Positions 8,925 through 17,978 are shown, numbered from the stretch's first letter. The stretch is DNA of 64,000 nt from PALSA-612 sp963711315 (GCA_963711315.1 CAVQDQ010000002.1:372001-436000), one strand, 5' to 3'. The notes: a model not told the origin generated them from the sequence alone. Numbers and translations are program-made.

Positions 8925-9377
8925 CTAAGAGCCGACGATCTGGACGAGCCAGCGGCGGTCGCGCTCGCGGTCGAGCTCGAGGAACAGCACGCGCTGCCAC
9001 TCGCCGAGCAGCAACTCTCCGTCGCGAATCGGAATCGACTCGCCGGCGGTTCCGAGCAGCATGGCCATGCAGTGGGAATGGCCGTTCGCGAAGTCGACGT
9101 CCTCGGGGCAGATGTTCTCGGTGCGCTTGTCCCAGTCGTCGTGCGCGTAGTAATGGTCGCGCGGCACGAGCTGCCGCAGCAGGTCGACGAAGCTGTCCAG
9201 GAAGCCGTTCTGCGGCTCCGTGATGCGGATGCAGCACGTCGTGTGCGGCGAATAGACGCACGCGATGCCGTCTCGCACGCCGCTCTCGCGAACCGTCCCC
9301 GCGACGTCGTCCGTGATGTCGTGGACGCGCAGTCCTCCCGCCGTCCGCATCTCCGTCTCGCTCTGGAACACCTTCAC
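8925..9377 (-). CDS. YjbQ family protein (UPF0047)
   Basis: A 150-residue single-domain protein with the family signatures YSPHTTCCIRI, ANGHSHCMAMLLG and GEWQRVLFLELDRERDRRW. Family members such as E. coli YjbQ show weak thiamine-phosphate synthase activity, but the physiological role is unsettled. Two of the conserved histidines and the Glu/Asp of the last motif form the presumed metal or phosphate site. Convergent with the Rpf-like gene (7-bp gap). The tRNA gene begins 50 bp behind its start. Confidence 0.9.
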   Translation of the reverse strand: MKVFQSETEMRTAGGLRVHDITDDVAGTVRESGVRDGIACVYSPHTTCCIRITEPQNGFLDSFVDLLRQLVPRDHYYAHDDWDKRTENICPEDVDFANGHSHCMAMLLGTAGESIPIRDGELLLGEWQRVLFLELDRERDRRWLVQIVGS

Positions 9378-9426
9378 GCCCGAGAGGTTAACGGCTCACG
9401 GCTTGCGTGGTTACTCTGCAGGCGTC

Positions 9427-9500
9427 GGGCCCGTAGCTCAGCTGGTTAGAGCAGCGGACTCATAATCCGTCGGTCCCTGGTTCGAGTCCAGGCGGGCCCA
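9427..9500 (+). tRNA. tRNA with CAU anticodon (Met or Ile2)
   Basis: A complete 74-nt cloverleaf. The acceptor GGGCCCG (9427-9433) pairs with CGGGCCC (9493-9499), discriminator A9500. The D arm is GCTC/GAGC, the anticodon stem GCGGA/TCCGT (one G-U pair) and the loop CTCATAA with CAT at 9461-9463. The T arm is CCTGG/CCAGG with loop TTCGAGT. CCA is not encoded. Methionine elongator and lysidine-modified isoleucine tRNAs share this anticodon. The CTGG T-stem and variable loop look somewhat more like Ile2, but I cannot settle it. Its 3' half is the attachment site for the element stack that follows. Confidence 0.95.
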
Positions 9501-9501
9501 T
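9458..9501 (+). repeat. Attachment-site core, copy 1 (within the tRNA gene)
   Basis: The 44 bp from the anticodon loop to one base past the tRNA end are repeated exactly at 12251-12294 and 26775-26818, and in degraded form at 21161-21183 and 29861-29882. Duplication of a tRNA 3' end at the far boundary of inserted DNA is the hallmark of tyrosine-recombinase integration. This copy is the left junction and keeps the tRNA functional. Confidence 0.9.
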
Positions 9502-9662
9502 CAGCAAACTCCGTGCTATTGAGCCTGTCCGCTCGGAGCAGGCTACACGTTGCCAGCGCTGGATCGCGTCGCGGATCAGGTCGACGGGTTGAGCCCAGTC
9601 TTGAGCAACAGTTCAGCAATGAGCTGCTGCCCTGGGGCGTTTGTGTCGGTGCGGTGACACTG

Positions 9663-9691
9663 TTGCGTATCGAGACCGACGGGCGTAGTCT
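9663..9691 (+). promoter_or_regulatory. Predicted sigma-70 promoter of the epoxide hydrolase gene
   Basis: TTGCGT (9663-9668) and TAGTCT (9686-9691) are separated by 17 bp, an optimal spacing, and lie about 30 bp before the ATG at 9723. An AAGGAGGT ribosome site follows. Confidence 0.5.
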
Positions 9692-9722
9692 CGTGCCAAG
9701 TTCCCTACCCAAGGAGGTCCTC

Positions 9723-10611
9723 ATGACCACCACGAGCCTGCTTCCTCACGACGGGATCGAGCTTCGGGAGGGCTACGCCGACGTCGGCGATCGTGAGATT
9801 GCACTACGTCGAGGCCGGCGAGGGGCCGCTGGTCGTTCTGCTGCACGGCTTCCCGGAGTTCTGGTTCGGTTGGCGGCTCCAGATCGCGCCGCTCGCAGCG
9901 GCGGGTTTTCGGGTCGTCGCGCCCGACACGCGTGGCTACAACCTGTCATCGAAGCCGGAGGGCTTCGAGGCCTATGCGCGTCGACCTGCTCGCCGCCGAC
10001 ATCCGCGGTCTCATCGGCGAACTCGGCGCCGAATCCGCGCTGTTGGTCGGTCACGACTGGGGCGGGATCATCGCCTGGACGACGGCGATGAATCACCCGG
10101 AGGTGGTCGACCGTCTCGCCATCCTCAACGCGGCGCATCCGCGGCGGCTCTCAGCAGGGACTGCACCACCCGAACCAGCTCCGGAAGTCCTGGTATCTTC
10201 TTCTTCTTCGCGGTGCCGGGACTGCCCGAGGAGGTGGTGCACGCGCAGAGACTGGCACTTCTTCCGGCACTTCCTGCGAGGACGCGAACCCGCCTTACAC
10301 GCCGCAGGAAATCGAACGCTACGTCGAGGCGTGGTCGCAGCCGGGGGCGGCGGCCGGAATGATCAACTACTACCGCGCCTCGGTCCGGCAGTCCCAGAAG
10401 GAAGCCGCGGCAAAGCTTCGCCCGATCTCGGCGCCGACACTGGTCATCTGGGGGGAGCGCGACGCCTACCTCGGCTCCGACCTCGCCGAGCCCGACCACG
10501 AGGACGTACCCAACCTCGACCGCGTGGAGCGCCTGCGCCGACGCGTCGCACTGGGTGCACCACGACGAGGCGGAACGCGTCAACCAACTGCTCATCGACT
10601 TCTTCTCCTGA
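9723..10611 (+). pseudogene. Epoxide hydrolase (alpha/beta hydrolase), multiply frameshifted
   Basis: After AAGGAGGTCCTC-ATG the protein reads MTTTSLLPHDGIELREGYAD and then changes frame near 9790, 9975, 10160-10200 and 10270-10300, and again near 10520. Across these frames a normal soluble epoxide-hydrolase chain can be followed: LLHGFPEFWFGW, the nucleophile elbow VGHDWGG (catalytic Asp), NAAHPRRL, an FFFAVPGLPEEVV cap, NPPYTPQEIERY, PTLVIWGERDAYLG (acid region) and HWVHHDEAERVNQLL (catalytic His) to the TGA at 10609-10611. The family converts epoxides to diols. The gene is non-functional as read. The breaks are single-base and many, so poor local sequence quality is a real alternative to decay. 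Confidence 0.75.
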
Positions 10612-10703
10612 GAGGCTGCCCGCACGGCGGCGTACCCACCGTAGACTGGGCGAGGCCACGACCGGAACAAAGTCGAGCACCGCCATCAACGACGGAGGTC
10701 GTA

Positions 10704-11895
10704 ATGAGCACCACCGTCCAGACCACCACCGACATCCGTCCCTTCCACGTCGACATCCCCGAAGAGGAGCTCGCCGAGCTGCGTCGCCGCATCGCCGCGA
10801 CGCGTTGGCCCAACAAGGAGCTCGTCGCCGATCGCTCGCAAGGCGTGCAGCTGACGACGTTGCAGGAGCTCGCGCGCTACTGGGAGAACTAGTACGACTG
10901 GCGCAAGGCCGAGGCCAAGCTCAACGCGTTGCCGCAGTTCACGACCGAGATCGACGGCGTGGACGTCCACTTCATCCACGTCAAGTCGGCGCACGAGAAC
11001 GCGCTGCCGCTGATCATGACTCACGGCTGGCCCGGCTCCGTCATGGAGCTGCTCGACTCCGTCGGCCCGCTGACCGACCCGACCGCGCACGGCGGCGGCG
11101 CCGAGGATGCCTTCCACCTCGTGCTGCCCTCACTGCCCGGGTACGGCTTCTCGGGCGAGCCGGCCGAGCTCGGCTGGGACCTGGACCGGACCGCCCGGGC
11201 CTGGGCCGAGCTCATGCGCCGCCTCGGCTACACCGGCTACGTGGCCCAGGGCGGCGACGTGGGCGCCGGCGTCACCGACACGATGGGTCGCCAGGCCCCC
11301 AGGGGCTGATCGGCATCCACACGAACCTGCTCGTGCCGGCGCTGAGCGGCACCATGCCGACGGACACCGACGAGGAACGCGCCGCGGCCGCGCAGATCGC
11401 CACCTTCCAGCAGTCCGGAAACGGCTACTTCATCGAGATGGCCACCCGCCCGCAGACGATCGGCTACGCACTGCTCGACTCCCCCGTAGCCTTGGCCGCC
11501 TGGATGATCGACCACGACACCGACGCCTACTACAAGATCGCCCGCGCCTTCGTCGACGGGCAGCCCTCGGGCAACCTCACGCGGGACAATGTCCTCGACA
11601 ACATCACGCTGTACTGGCTGACCGGCACCGGCGCCTCCGCGGCCCGGTCGTACTGGGAGGCCTACGGGCCGGACGCCCCGGCCGCGGGCCGCCAGCCTCT
11701 GCCGCCGCCGTCGATCCCGTCGGCTTCACGACGTTCCCCGGCGAGATCTGGCGGACTCCACGCAGCTGGGTCGAGGCGAGCTATCCGAACGTCATCTACT
11801 TCAACGAGGTCGACAAGGGCGGCCACTTCGCGGCCTGGGAGGAGCCGGAGCTCTTCGCCGCAGAGTTGCGAGCCGCGTTCAAGTCGCTGCGCTGA
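10704..11895 (+). pseudogene. Microsomal-type epoxide hydrolase with stop codon and frameshifts
   Basis: The ATG follows GGAGG. The protein begins with an epoxide-hydrolase N-terminal domain (FHVDIPEEELAELRRRI, TRWPNKEL). An in-frame TAG at 10890-10892 sits where the family has a residue before YDWRKAEAKLN. Then come the alpha/beta core with THGWPGSVMELLD (oxyanion HGWPG), LPSLPGYGFSG and QGGDVGAGV (nucleophile Asp). Frame changes occur near 11300 and 11700. The C-terminus FNEVDKGGHFAAWEEPE carries the catalytic His. Normal length would be about 395 residues. It is a second epoxide hydrolase of a different subfamily placed directly behind the first, so the two may have formed an operon for epoxide detoxification. 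Confidence 0.75.
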
Positions 11896-11904
11896 TCGGC
11901 GGGT

Positions 11905-11939
11905 GCGAGCGGCGCGCACGAAGAGTGCGCGCCGCTCGC
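11905..11939 (+). terminator. Strong hairpin after the epoxide hydrolase genes
   Basis: A perfect 14-bp inverted repeat (11905-11918 with 11926-11939) around a 7-nt loop, starting 9 bp after the stop codon. The T-run is weak, as is usual in high-GC actinobacterial terminators. Confidence 0.7.
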
Positions 11940-12250
11940 GCGCCTTTGTCAACGCTTGAAAAAGGGCGCGCATGTCGGACGGAGCCCGCACCGGATGGCT
12001 CTCCGACCGTTGCGCTCGTGCACGGGCGCCGAACCTACCTCAAAGGCCGCATCGTGCTCTGGATGCTGCAGCGCTAACTGGCTCCGTCAGCGCGACCGGA
12101 GATCGATGAGCTCGAGCTGCGGGGTGGCAACACGGTGGCAACGAGACCGGCCGAGGTGCGCCGAGACGAATTGGTTGGTCGCGGGCAGAATTCCGCTGAT
12201 TAGCAGCGAAGTCCCAGATGGGCCGAGACCGGCCGAGACCGCGGCCTCCA
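11940..12250. other. Right-end flank of the first island segment, with arm-type repeats
   Basis: No intact gene. GTGGCAAC occurs at 12124-12131 and 12135-12142 (11-bp period), followed by ACGAGACCGGCCGAG. A similar block (GTGGCGAC...GTGGTCAACGAGACCGGCCGAG) stands at 26668-26700 before another att copy. CAGATGGGCCGAGACCGGCC at about 12214 is likewise shared with about 26740. Repeats of this spacing just inside an att core are typical integrase arm-binding sites. That function is inferred. Confidence 0.5.
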
Positions 12251-12294
12251 ACTCATAATCCGTCGGTCCCTGGTTCGAGTCCAGGCGGGCCCAT
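12251..12294 (+). repeat. Attachment-site core, copy 2 (exact 44 bp)
   Basis: Identical to 9458-9501 of the tRNA gene; the flanks diverge on both sides. It carries the anticodon loop to the acceptor end but lacks the 5' half, so it is not a tRNA gene. It bounds the segment with the epoxide hydrolases on one side and the methyltransferase-to-integrase element on the other. Confidence 0.9.
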
Positions 12295-12372
12295 TCCGTA
12301 CCGCATCGTTGAGCCGATTACGCATAGCGGTGCGAAGCGCGAAGGCCGCGAAGGCCGCCGGGAGGCGAGACG

Positions 12373-12392
12373 GGCATACCCCACGGCATACC
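12373..12392 (+). repeat. Paired GGCATACC motif, left copy (candidate integrase arm site)
   Basis: GGCATACC is repeated 12 bp apart. The whole 20-bp block recurs with one mismatch at 21110-21129. The two blocks lie just inside att copies 2 and 3 in the same orientation, which supports these as the ends of one element. Confidence 0.6.
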
Positions 12393-12545
12393 CGGAACCG
12401 ATGCCGCGCGCCAGCCCGGCACTAGTGGCCGGAAGGGGACATCCGGGCCAGCGTCGCAAAATACGAACCCTGTGCGAACGCGTGTTCGGCCAGCCGACCG
12501 GTCCCGTAGGCTTCGGATCATGCTCGCCCGCCCGGAGGTTCAGCG

Positions 12546-13735
12546 GTGAGCGTGGCAACCCAGCGCAAGCACGTCCACCCTTTCCCGGCGCGCATGGCGC
12601 CGGAGATCGCGCTGGAGCAAGATCGAGCTGCTAACCAGGCGCGGCGCGACCGTCCTGGACCCCATGTGCGGATCGGGAACGGTTGTGCGGCTCGCGGCCG
12701 AGGCCGGCCGTGTGGGGATCGGCGCTGACCTCGACCCGCTCGCCGTCATCATGACCCGTACTGCGTGCCACAGCGCATGGGCGAAGAACCTCGGCGAGCG
12801 AGCCGAAGCGCTTGCTTGAGAAGGCGAGCCGTCTCTGGACAAAGCTTCCCGCGTGGATTAAGAGGGATGATGGAGACGCGCGAGTTCGTCGGCTACTGGT
12901 TCGCGCCCGAGCAGGCGGAAGACTTGTCGAGGATCGCGCGCGTGCTGATCAACCGGCCGCGCACGGACGACCCACTGCGCGTGGCGCTTAGCCGCATGAT
13001 CGTCACGAAGGAGATGGGAGCCTCGCTCGCCCGCGACACGTCTCACAACAGGCCGCACCGAGTCGCGGATGAGAACGACTTCGACGTGTTCGATGAATTC
13101 GTCAAGGTCTGCGAAGAAGGTCGAGGCGCTGATCGAGACAGCTGGCAAGCACCGTCGCCCGAGCATCAGACGCACCGACGCGCGCAGTCTCGAGCTTCGT
13201 ACCTGCCGGTTCGGTGGCGTTGTGTCTCACCTCGCCTCCGTACCTGAACGCGATTGACTACCTGCGGGGCCACAAGATGAGCCTCGTGTGGATGGGCTGG
13301 ACGACTGGCGCGCATCCGGGAAATCCGCGCCGCGTCCGTTGGAGTCGAGCGGGGGATCGACGGCGTGACGCCCGAGGTCACGAAGATCGCCGATACGGCT
13401 GTCCCTCGCATGGCCGACCTGCCCCCGGCTCATCAGGGCATGGTGCTGCACTTCGCACGACGACATGGACAGACTCGCGCGGTCGCTCGCCCGCGTGACG
13501 AAGCGCGGAGGGCATCTCGTGCTGGTCGTTGCCGACTCGCAGCTCAAGGGCGTCCCGATCTCGAATGCGGAGATCTGCGCCGGCGCGGCGAGGAAGAACG
13601 GTTTCAAGGTCGTGGATCACGACGAGCGGGCTGCTGCCGACCAAGCACCGCTATCTCCCGCCGCCGACAGCCTCGACAGGGACGCTCGCGACCCGAATGA
13701 AGCACGAAATCATCTTCACGTTCCAACGGACGTAA
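12546..13735 (+). pseudogene. DNA (cytosine-N4/adenine-N6) methyltransferase, frameshifted
   Basis: Starts at a GTG (VSVATQRKHVHPFPARM, motif X-like). It then shows motif I (LDPMCGSGTVVRLA) that binds S-adenosylmethionine, and motif II-like GIGADLDPLAV. After frame changes it has the catalytic motif IV TSPPY at 13229-13243 (TSPPYLNAIDYLRGH), then KRGGHLVLVVADS (motif V/VI region) and a C-terminus ending at the TAA at 13733-13735. The X-I-IV order and the TSPPY box are those of amino-methyltransferases that modify DNA bases. No cognate restriction gene is beside it, so a solitary phage- or element-borne methylase that protects the element is likely. At least four indels make it non-functional as read. 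Confidence 0.75.
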
Positions 13736-13738
13736 AGC

Positions 13739-13768
13739 CGGGAGGGCCGGATCGCTCCGGCCCTCCCG
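13739..13768. terminator. Bidirectional terminator hairpin
   Basis: A perfect 13-bp inverted repeat (13739-13751 and 13756-13768) with loop TCGC, 3 bp after the methyltransferase stop and 26 bp from the stop of the convergent ParB-like gene. Confidence 0.75.
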
Positions 13769-13794
13769 AGATGGGTAGGAATATGAGCGGTAGA

Positions 13795-14784
13795 CTACCG
13801 CTTCGGCGCCGGCGGCGCTTTCAGTTGCGGGGTCATCTTCTGGTTGTGATTGAGCACGATCTGGCGGGCCATCTGCGTGCCGCGCGAACCCGAGCCGCCG
13901 GCGTTCTTGGTCGCGGCGAACGTCGCTACGCGCCACTGCTCCGGCTTCATCCGCTGCCCGGGCTCGAAGAGCCTCGTCTTCGTCTCGCTCGCGGTAGTGC
14001 CAGGTGGTGACGCCGCTGATGAGGTTCGTCTCCTTCTGGGCGTCGCCGCGTAGGCCCGGGTTGAGCGTGGCGATGCGCCGCCAGCGACGACACCAGGTCG
14101 GCGTCGTGGCCGACCGCCGTTGCCTTGTCGCCATGTTGCGGATAGGCGCGGCGACCGATGTCGATCGACCAACGGAGGAGCTCCGAAGCCCCGTCCGAAG
14201 TCATCCGTTGTCTCGTACTCTTTCTTCACGATCCGCTCGGCAGCGGCGAAGGCGGCGAACTCGCCCGGCTCGTTATCGTCGCCGTACGTCGAGCTGCCTG
14301 GACTCCCGACGAGATGGAGTGCGTTGAGCGCCCGCTCCGACGGCCAGGGCTTCCGGCCTGCTAGGTGCGCACTCCGACCGCGAAGCGGGAGAAGGCGTTC
14401 GGGCGCATGCTCTCGCCGTTCAGCCAGAGGAAGCGCTGTGCTGCCTCGACAAACGACATTTCGCGCACCCAGCACACGAACGGGTAGTCCTCGTCGCCGC
14501 TCTCCATCTTCGCCCCCCACCTCGTGCCCCCGTCAGTGATGTGCAACCTGCCCTTGTACTCGCCGTCGGCGATGCGGGCGACGTGCAGCAGATCGACCAT
14601 CTCGTCATTCCAGGCGGTGGACAGCTTACGCACGCGCGGTGGGCAGTGGGCTTGCGCTGGATCGCGTGGATGACGAAGAGCTCCCGCGCCGGGATGAACT
14701 CGAGTTGCCCCTTTTCTGGGCGGAAGTCCCGTGGGGAGTTGTGGTGGCGAGCCCGGTCGGCTCAGCCGTTGCTTCAATAACCAT
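13795..14784 (-). pseudogene. ParB-like nuclease-domain protein, frameshifted
   Basis: The ATG at 14784 follows GGAGG. Reading through several frame changes gives GQLEFIPARELFVIHAIQRKP, RKLSTAWNDEMVDLLHVARI and DGEYKGRLHITDGGTRW. This is the pattern of the ParB N-terminal fold (a QR-box, then a DG...IDGxxR box, here TDGGTRW). A helical region follows (FVEAAQRFLWLNGES, GEFAAFAAAERIVKKEYE, GFGASELLRWSIDIG, LNPGLRGDAQKETNLISGVTTWHY) to the TAG at 13795. Proteins of this layout are common in actinophages and plasmids as ParB/Srx-like NTPase-nuclease proteins. Normal length would be about 330 residues. It is divergent from the HARE-HTH gene and convergent with the methyltransferase. Confidence 0.6.
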
Positions 14785-15143
14785 TCTGTACCTCCTCCGC
14801 TCCGACGTAGGGGCGCGAACTCTTGGTTCGCTTTCTACGTCTCGGCTTCGTCCCGCCGCTCCGAATGGCGGCAGCTACGGCCAGCGTATCAGGCTGCGGG
14901 GACGGTTGAGGGAGAGACCCCTCAACGCGGAGAGCGCGTAACCCCGTCGGGATCACTCGTCGCGAAAAAAACTGGCGGAAAATCAAGGCCGCCTACGGCG
15001 GCAAGTAATGGCTGGCCGGCCGGGACCGAGGCTCGTGGTCAGTTATTCAGCTTCGATTCAGCCTGCCCGTTTCGTGTTGTCCCGCCCGACGCGCAGAGTG
15101 ACGCTCCACACGCTCATGAAGTCCACTAACGGGAGGATGCGGC
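14785..15143. other. Divergent regulatory region without a supported gene
   Basis: It lies between the ParB-like gene (leftward) and the HARE-HTH gene (rightward) and presumably holds their promoters. The only coding hint is a short Lys/Arg-rich frame ending near 15008 (ITRREKNWRKIKAAYGGK), which I cannot extend into a gene. Confidence 0.4.
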
Positions 15144-15425
15144 ATGGCCGCCAAGAACAACACGAAGGGCCTCACGGACCAAGCAGGCGATCGAGGCCGT
15201 CATGAAGGGCAAGCGTTCGCCGATGAAGGTGCGCGCAGATCATCGACGAGGCGGTTCCGCTGTCGTCGCTCAAGGGCAAGACGCCCGGACAGGTCATCTA
15301 CTCGGTGCTCTACTCAGAGAACAAGAAGGCCGATGGGCTCGTCACGCAAGACGGGTCGCGGCGAGTTCAAGCTCAACCCGAAGCGGCGGAAGGCCGGCGG
15401 GAAGGTCGCCGAGGTCGTCGCGTGA
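15144..15425 (+). pseudogene. HARE-HTH domain protein, frameshifted
   Basis: GGGAGGATGCGGC-ATG starts MAAKNNTKGLT. Across three frames the chain continues AIEAVMKGKRSPMKVRQIID, EAVPLSSLKGKTPGQVIYSV, LYSENKKADGLV and GRGEFKLNPKRRKAGGKV, ending at 15425. This is the complete HB1/ASXL/restriction-endonuclease helix-turn-helix domain (about 70 residues), a DNA-binding fold thought to recognise modified DNA or chromatin. Its presence beside a DNA methyltransferase in the same element is suggestive. It would be about 93 residues if intact. The stop overlaps the next GTG start. Confidence 0.65.
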
Positions 15426-15769
15426 ACGGCGGCCTCGCCTGGCCGGCCGACGTGCGGCCCATCGACTTCGAGTCGTTCGGCAGGGATCTTGCCGAGGTCG
15501 TCACGGAGCTAGACGCGGCGGCCGGCGTCGGGGCCTTCGAGCGGCACCTCGCCGAGCTAATCGAGGCGGCGTCGAACGCTCACCTGCCCGCTCAGACGGA
15601 GGACGAGCTCGGCCTCGTCGTCGGTGCACCTCGGCCGGTGCGTTCCGCGTCAAGGCCGAGCTGGTGCCGGCTGTATGTCCACCCGGCTCATCAGAAGACC
15701 AGGTTGAGCGCGCCGTGCGTGACCATGAACACGACCGGGAACCCGAACACGATGGCGAAGAACTTGTAA
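15422..15769 (+). CDS. Hypothetical protein of the integrated element
   Basis: A GTG start overlaps the stop of the HARE-HTH gene (GTGA). The first 75 residues (VNGGLAWPADVRPIDFESFG, acidic helices with ELDAAAGVGAFERHLAELIE) look like real protein. After about residue 78 the sequence turns low in sense and runs against the opposite-strand membrane gene, so a frameshift near 15630 is likely and the true end may be earlier. No family recognised. Confidence 0.4.
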   Translation: MNGGLAWPADVRPIDFESFGRDLAEVVTELDAAAGVGAFERHLAELIEAASNAHLPAQTEDELGLVVGAPRPVRSASRPSWCRLYVHPAHQKTRLSAPCVTMNTTGNPNTMAKNL

Positions 15770-15910
15770 CCGAGGCGAGCGTCAGCCTTCGACGTCTCCC
15801 CGCGTGACCACCACGGGCGGGTTGGATCGGCTCGAAGGTGGTCGGCGCCGGGTTGTAGAACGACCCAAACTGACGTACAGCAGCCCAACGATCCCTGCGG
15901 CGGTATTCAC
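15691..15910 (-). pseudogene. Small membrane protein, frameshifted
   Basis: A GTG start (15910) overlaps the upstream stop. VNTAAGIVGLLYVSLG is a first hydrophobic segment, then frames change and LGYKFFAIVFGFPVVFMVTH forms a second helix before GALNLVF and the stop at 15691. This suits a two-helix phage-type membrane protein of about 70 residues. No known family. Confidence 0.45.
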
Positions 15911-16078
15911 CGCGCCTCCTTCCTGCGCGGCCACATAAGCCAGGCGGCGACCGCGAGAACCAGCGGAATGACCAGCTCGCCGGGTCGGCTGCGCCTAGGC
16001 GACAGCCGCAGGCACAATGGCCGCCGCGAGCGCAGCCGCTGGCAGGCCGAGCGAGACCGCCAGCAACTTCCAGTGCAA
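15907..16078 (-). pseudogene. Small membrane protein, interrupted
   Basis: A TTG start gives HWKLLAVSLGLPAAALAAAI, a hydrophobic helix cut by a TAG. In another frame RRSRPGELVIPLVLAVAAWL gives a second helix ending RRKEAR at the TGA at 15907. It sits in a row of three leftward small membrane genes, which may be a holin-like or conjugation-membrane module. That role is only a guess from size and topology. Confidence 0.35.
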
Positions 16079-16104
16079 AGGTCACGAGGAGCGCGCCTTC
16101 CTCA

Positions 16105-16482
16105 TCATTCGACACCTGCCATGAGGGCGAACTCCTGCTCGGCCTTCCGGGCGCGGCGCGACGCCCACCGCACCTCGAAGAACAGGCGGACGGTGTGCAG
16201 CCCGACCAGGGTCGTGAGGACCACGAGGCCGGTGACGACGCTCGGCATGGAGTAGCGCACGAGGTCGCCTGCCATGATCGCGGCGAACAGGGAGAACATC
16301 TGCCAGAAGAACCCGCCGCGCGGGATCGGCAGAAGGAAGTGCCGCACCGCGAGGAAGGCGGCGAGTAGGACGACGGCGAGCACCCCTACCGCCGGGGTGA
16401 AATGCTGCCCCTGGGAGCCGTGGTCGTAGAACGTGTCGTCGATGAATACGGCCGCGAGCCCGAGTGAAACGATTATGGGCAC
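16105..16482 (-). CDS. Integral membrane protein, four helices
   Basis: A 125-residue intact reading frame, one of few in the island. Four hydrophobic helices are visible: IIVSLGLAAVFI (3-15), VGVLAVVLLAAFLAV (32-47), FFWQMFSLFAAIMAG (58-72) and VVTGLVVLTTLVGLH (82-97). A charged Arg/Lys/Glu tail (103-118) follows. No family is recognised. It heads the cluster of three small leftward membrane genes of the element. Confidence 0.6.
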   Translation of the reverse strand: MPIIVSLGLAAVFIDDTFYDHGSQGQHFTPAVGVLAVVLLAAFLAVRHFLLPIPRGGFFWQMFSLFAAIMAGDLVRYSMPSVVTGLVVLTTLVGLHTVRLFFEVRWASRRARKAEQEFALMAGVE

Positions 16483-16634
16483 GAAGAACCCGGGAAATGA
16501 ACATCAGCCTCTCCTTCTGTGGCGGGGGACCTTCTCCGGCTCTGACCTCCGGCCGGACTGTCACCACGGTAGATCCGGGCTCCGGGATCGCCAATGACAC
16601 GAATGAGTCAATTGGTGGCGGTACCCTGACGGCC

Positions 16635-16853
16635 ATGAGTTCGATGACCGCATGGGCGCGAGGCCGAGGCCGTCGCCACATCGTCGTCGGCGAGACGAGG
16701 GAGCGCGAGGAGGCCGAGCCGAAGCCGGCGCCGGGCCTCGTGCGCCAGGGGGGCCGCAGCGAATTCCCGAGATCGCAGCCGACGGCCGACGATTGGCTCC
16801 GCGACTTCCTCATTGCCGGCCGGGCGCGTGGCGGATGGCAGGCGATCGAATGA
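16635..16853 (+). CDS. Small hypothetical protein of the element
   Basis: A 72-residue intact frame (ATG at 16635, MSSMTAWARGRGRRHIVVGE) that is basic at the start and acidic later and ends DWLRDFLIAGRARGGWQAIE. Its stop overlaps the next start in ATGA, so the two are coupled. No domain recognised. Confidence 0.5.
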   Translation: MSSMTAWARGRGRRHIVVGETREREEAEPKPAPGLVRQGGRSEFPRSQPTADDWLRDFLIAGRARGGWQAIE

Positions 16854-17615
16854 CGAAGCCTCTGCCGCGCTTCGAGCTCGCCGGCCGCATCGCCGAGAGC
16901 GACCTGCGAAGCCTCACCCGGCCCGTGCCGCCGCTCGTCTCCGAGGCCGCCGGCGAGGCCGCCGCCGCGCACGAGCGGCTCGCCCATCGCTTCGGTGAGT
17001 CGGGCGCGCTCGTGATCGCGACCCGCGCGAAGCTCGCCGATGTCGAGCAGGCCGACGCCGAAGCCGCGCGGAAGGCGATCGAGCAGGGCCAGCCGATACC
17101 GAAGGCGAAGGCCGATGCGATCCGAGGCAAGCTCCACGAGGCCGAGCGCGAGCTGCAGGCGATCAGCGAGCTGATACCCGACAAGTGCGCGGCAGCGTGC
17201 TCACCGTCCGCCGCACCACACGCCGGCCGAGTCGCCGACGAGGCCGAACAGCGCGCCGTCGGAGCTCGAAGCAGCAGGGCTCTCGACGCTCTACGTGCGG
17301 ATGCGGCGAGACCTTCGCCGCCGCCGGCGGCTCTTCGCAACGAGGCCGGATGGGCTCAGGAGCTCCACGACAGTAGGGCATCGTCAGGCCGTGGTCGTCG
17401 TCGGCGAAGCAGGGAGAGGCCGAGCGTGCGATCGTCGAGGCCGTCGCCCGTATCGAGCGCGAGCGCGAGCGTTGAGGATCGAGCGCCTTCGCGAGATGGA
17501 GAGCGAGGCCGAGGCTCTTGACGCCGTCGTCGTCGCCGGCGCAGCGGCAGACAGCCATTGCCGCCGCCGCCCGGTACGCGTCGGTCTGGCGTCCGGACGC
17601 ATCCGGCACTCGTGA
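16850..17615 (+). pseudogene. Helical hypothetical protein, frameshifted
   Basis: The ATG overlaps the previous stop. Residues 1-110 form long charged helices rich in Ala/Glu/Arg (AGEAAAAHERLAHRFGES, ATRAKLADVEQADAEAARKA, KLHEAERELQAISELIPD), probably coiled coil. The frame is lost near 17180, and short sensible pieces (SELEAAGLSTLYVRMR, IERLREMESEAEALDAVVVA) reappear later. A phage structural or accessory protein is possible. No family recognised. Confidence 0.4.
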
Positions 17616-17676
17616 GGACGCCTGAACAGGAGACCGCCGCCCTCGCCGTACGCCTTCGGGTCGAAGATCAGCACAC

Positions 17677-17703
17677 TGGGGCGTCGCTACCTGCGACGCC
17701 CCA
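17677..17703 (+). terminator. Hairpin terminator
   Basis: A perfect 11-bp inverted repeat, TGGGGCGTCGC (17677-17687) and its complement (17693-17703), with a 5-nt loop. It lies behind the helical protein gene. Confidence 0.6.
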
Positions 17704-17963
17704 ATGTACATCACCGAGGACGGCCGTTCATACTCGGAGACGTGCCGTTATCGTTCCGGGAGCGTCTCGATCCGACCGTGAGCAACGAGCGGCTCGACGC
17801 CATCGTGGCGAGAGTTCCTCGACTGCCGGCGAAGTCGCCGCGCGCCGTCGCTGGCCGATTGCGTCGCGACACGAGGTTCGACCCCTCGCATGCGACTGCT
17901 TCCATAGACGCTGAACCCGAGCTCTTCGCTGCCAGCCGCGCTCGCGGCTCAGTCGGCTTCTAG
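17704..17963 (+). pseudogene. Small hypothetical protein, frameshifted
   Basis: ATG at 17704 (MYITEDGRSYS), then a frame change near 17740 into VPLSFRERLDPTVSNERLD and AIVARVPRLPAKSPRAVAGR, stop TAG at 17961-17963. About 86 residues if joined. It is rich in charged residues and no domain is recognised. Confidence 0.35.
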
Positions 17964-17978
17964 GACGCTTTTTGTTAC

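Noticed and set aside
9932..11959. A 675-codon plus-strand frame through both epoxide hydrolases
   Set aside because: It joins pieces of two genes with long nonsense stretches. Family motifs switch frame several times.
12251..12294. Additional tRNA genes at 12.25, 26.78 and 29.86 kb
   Set aside because: Only the 3' half of the tRNA is present; the 5' acceptor and D arm are missing, so these are att copies.
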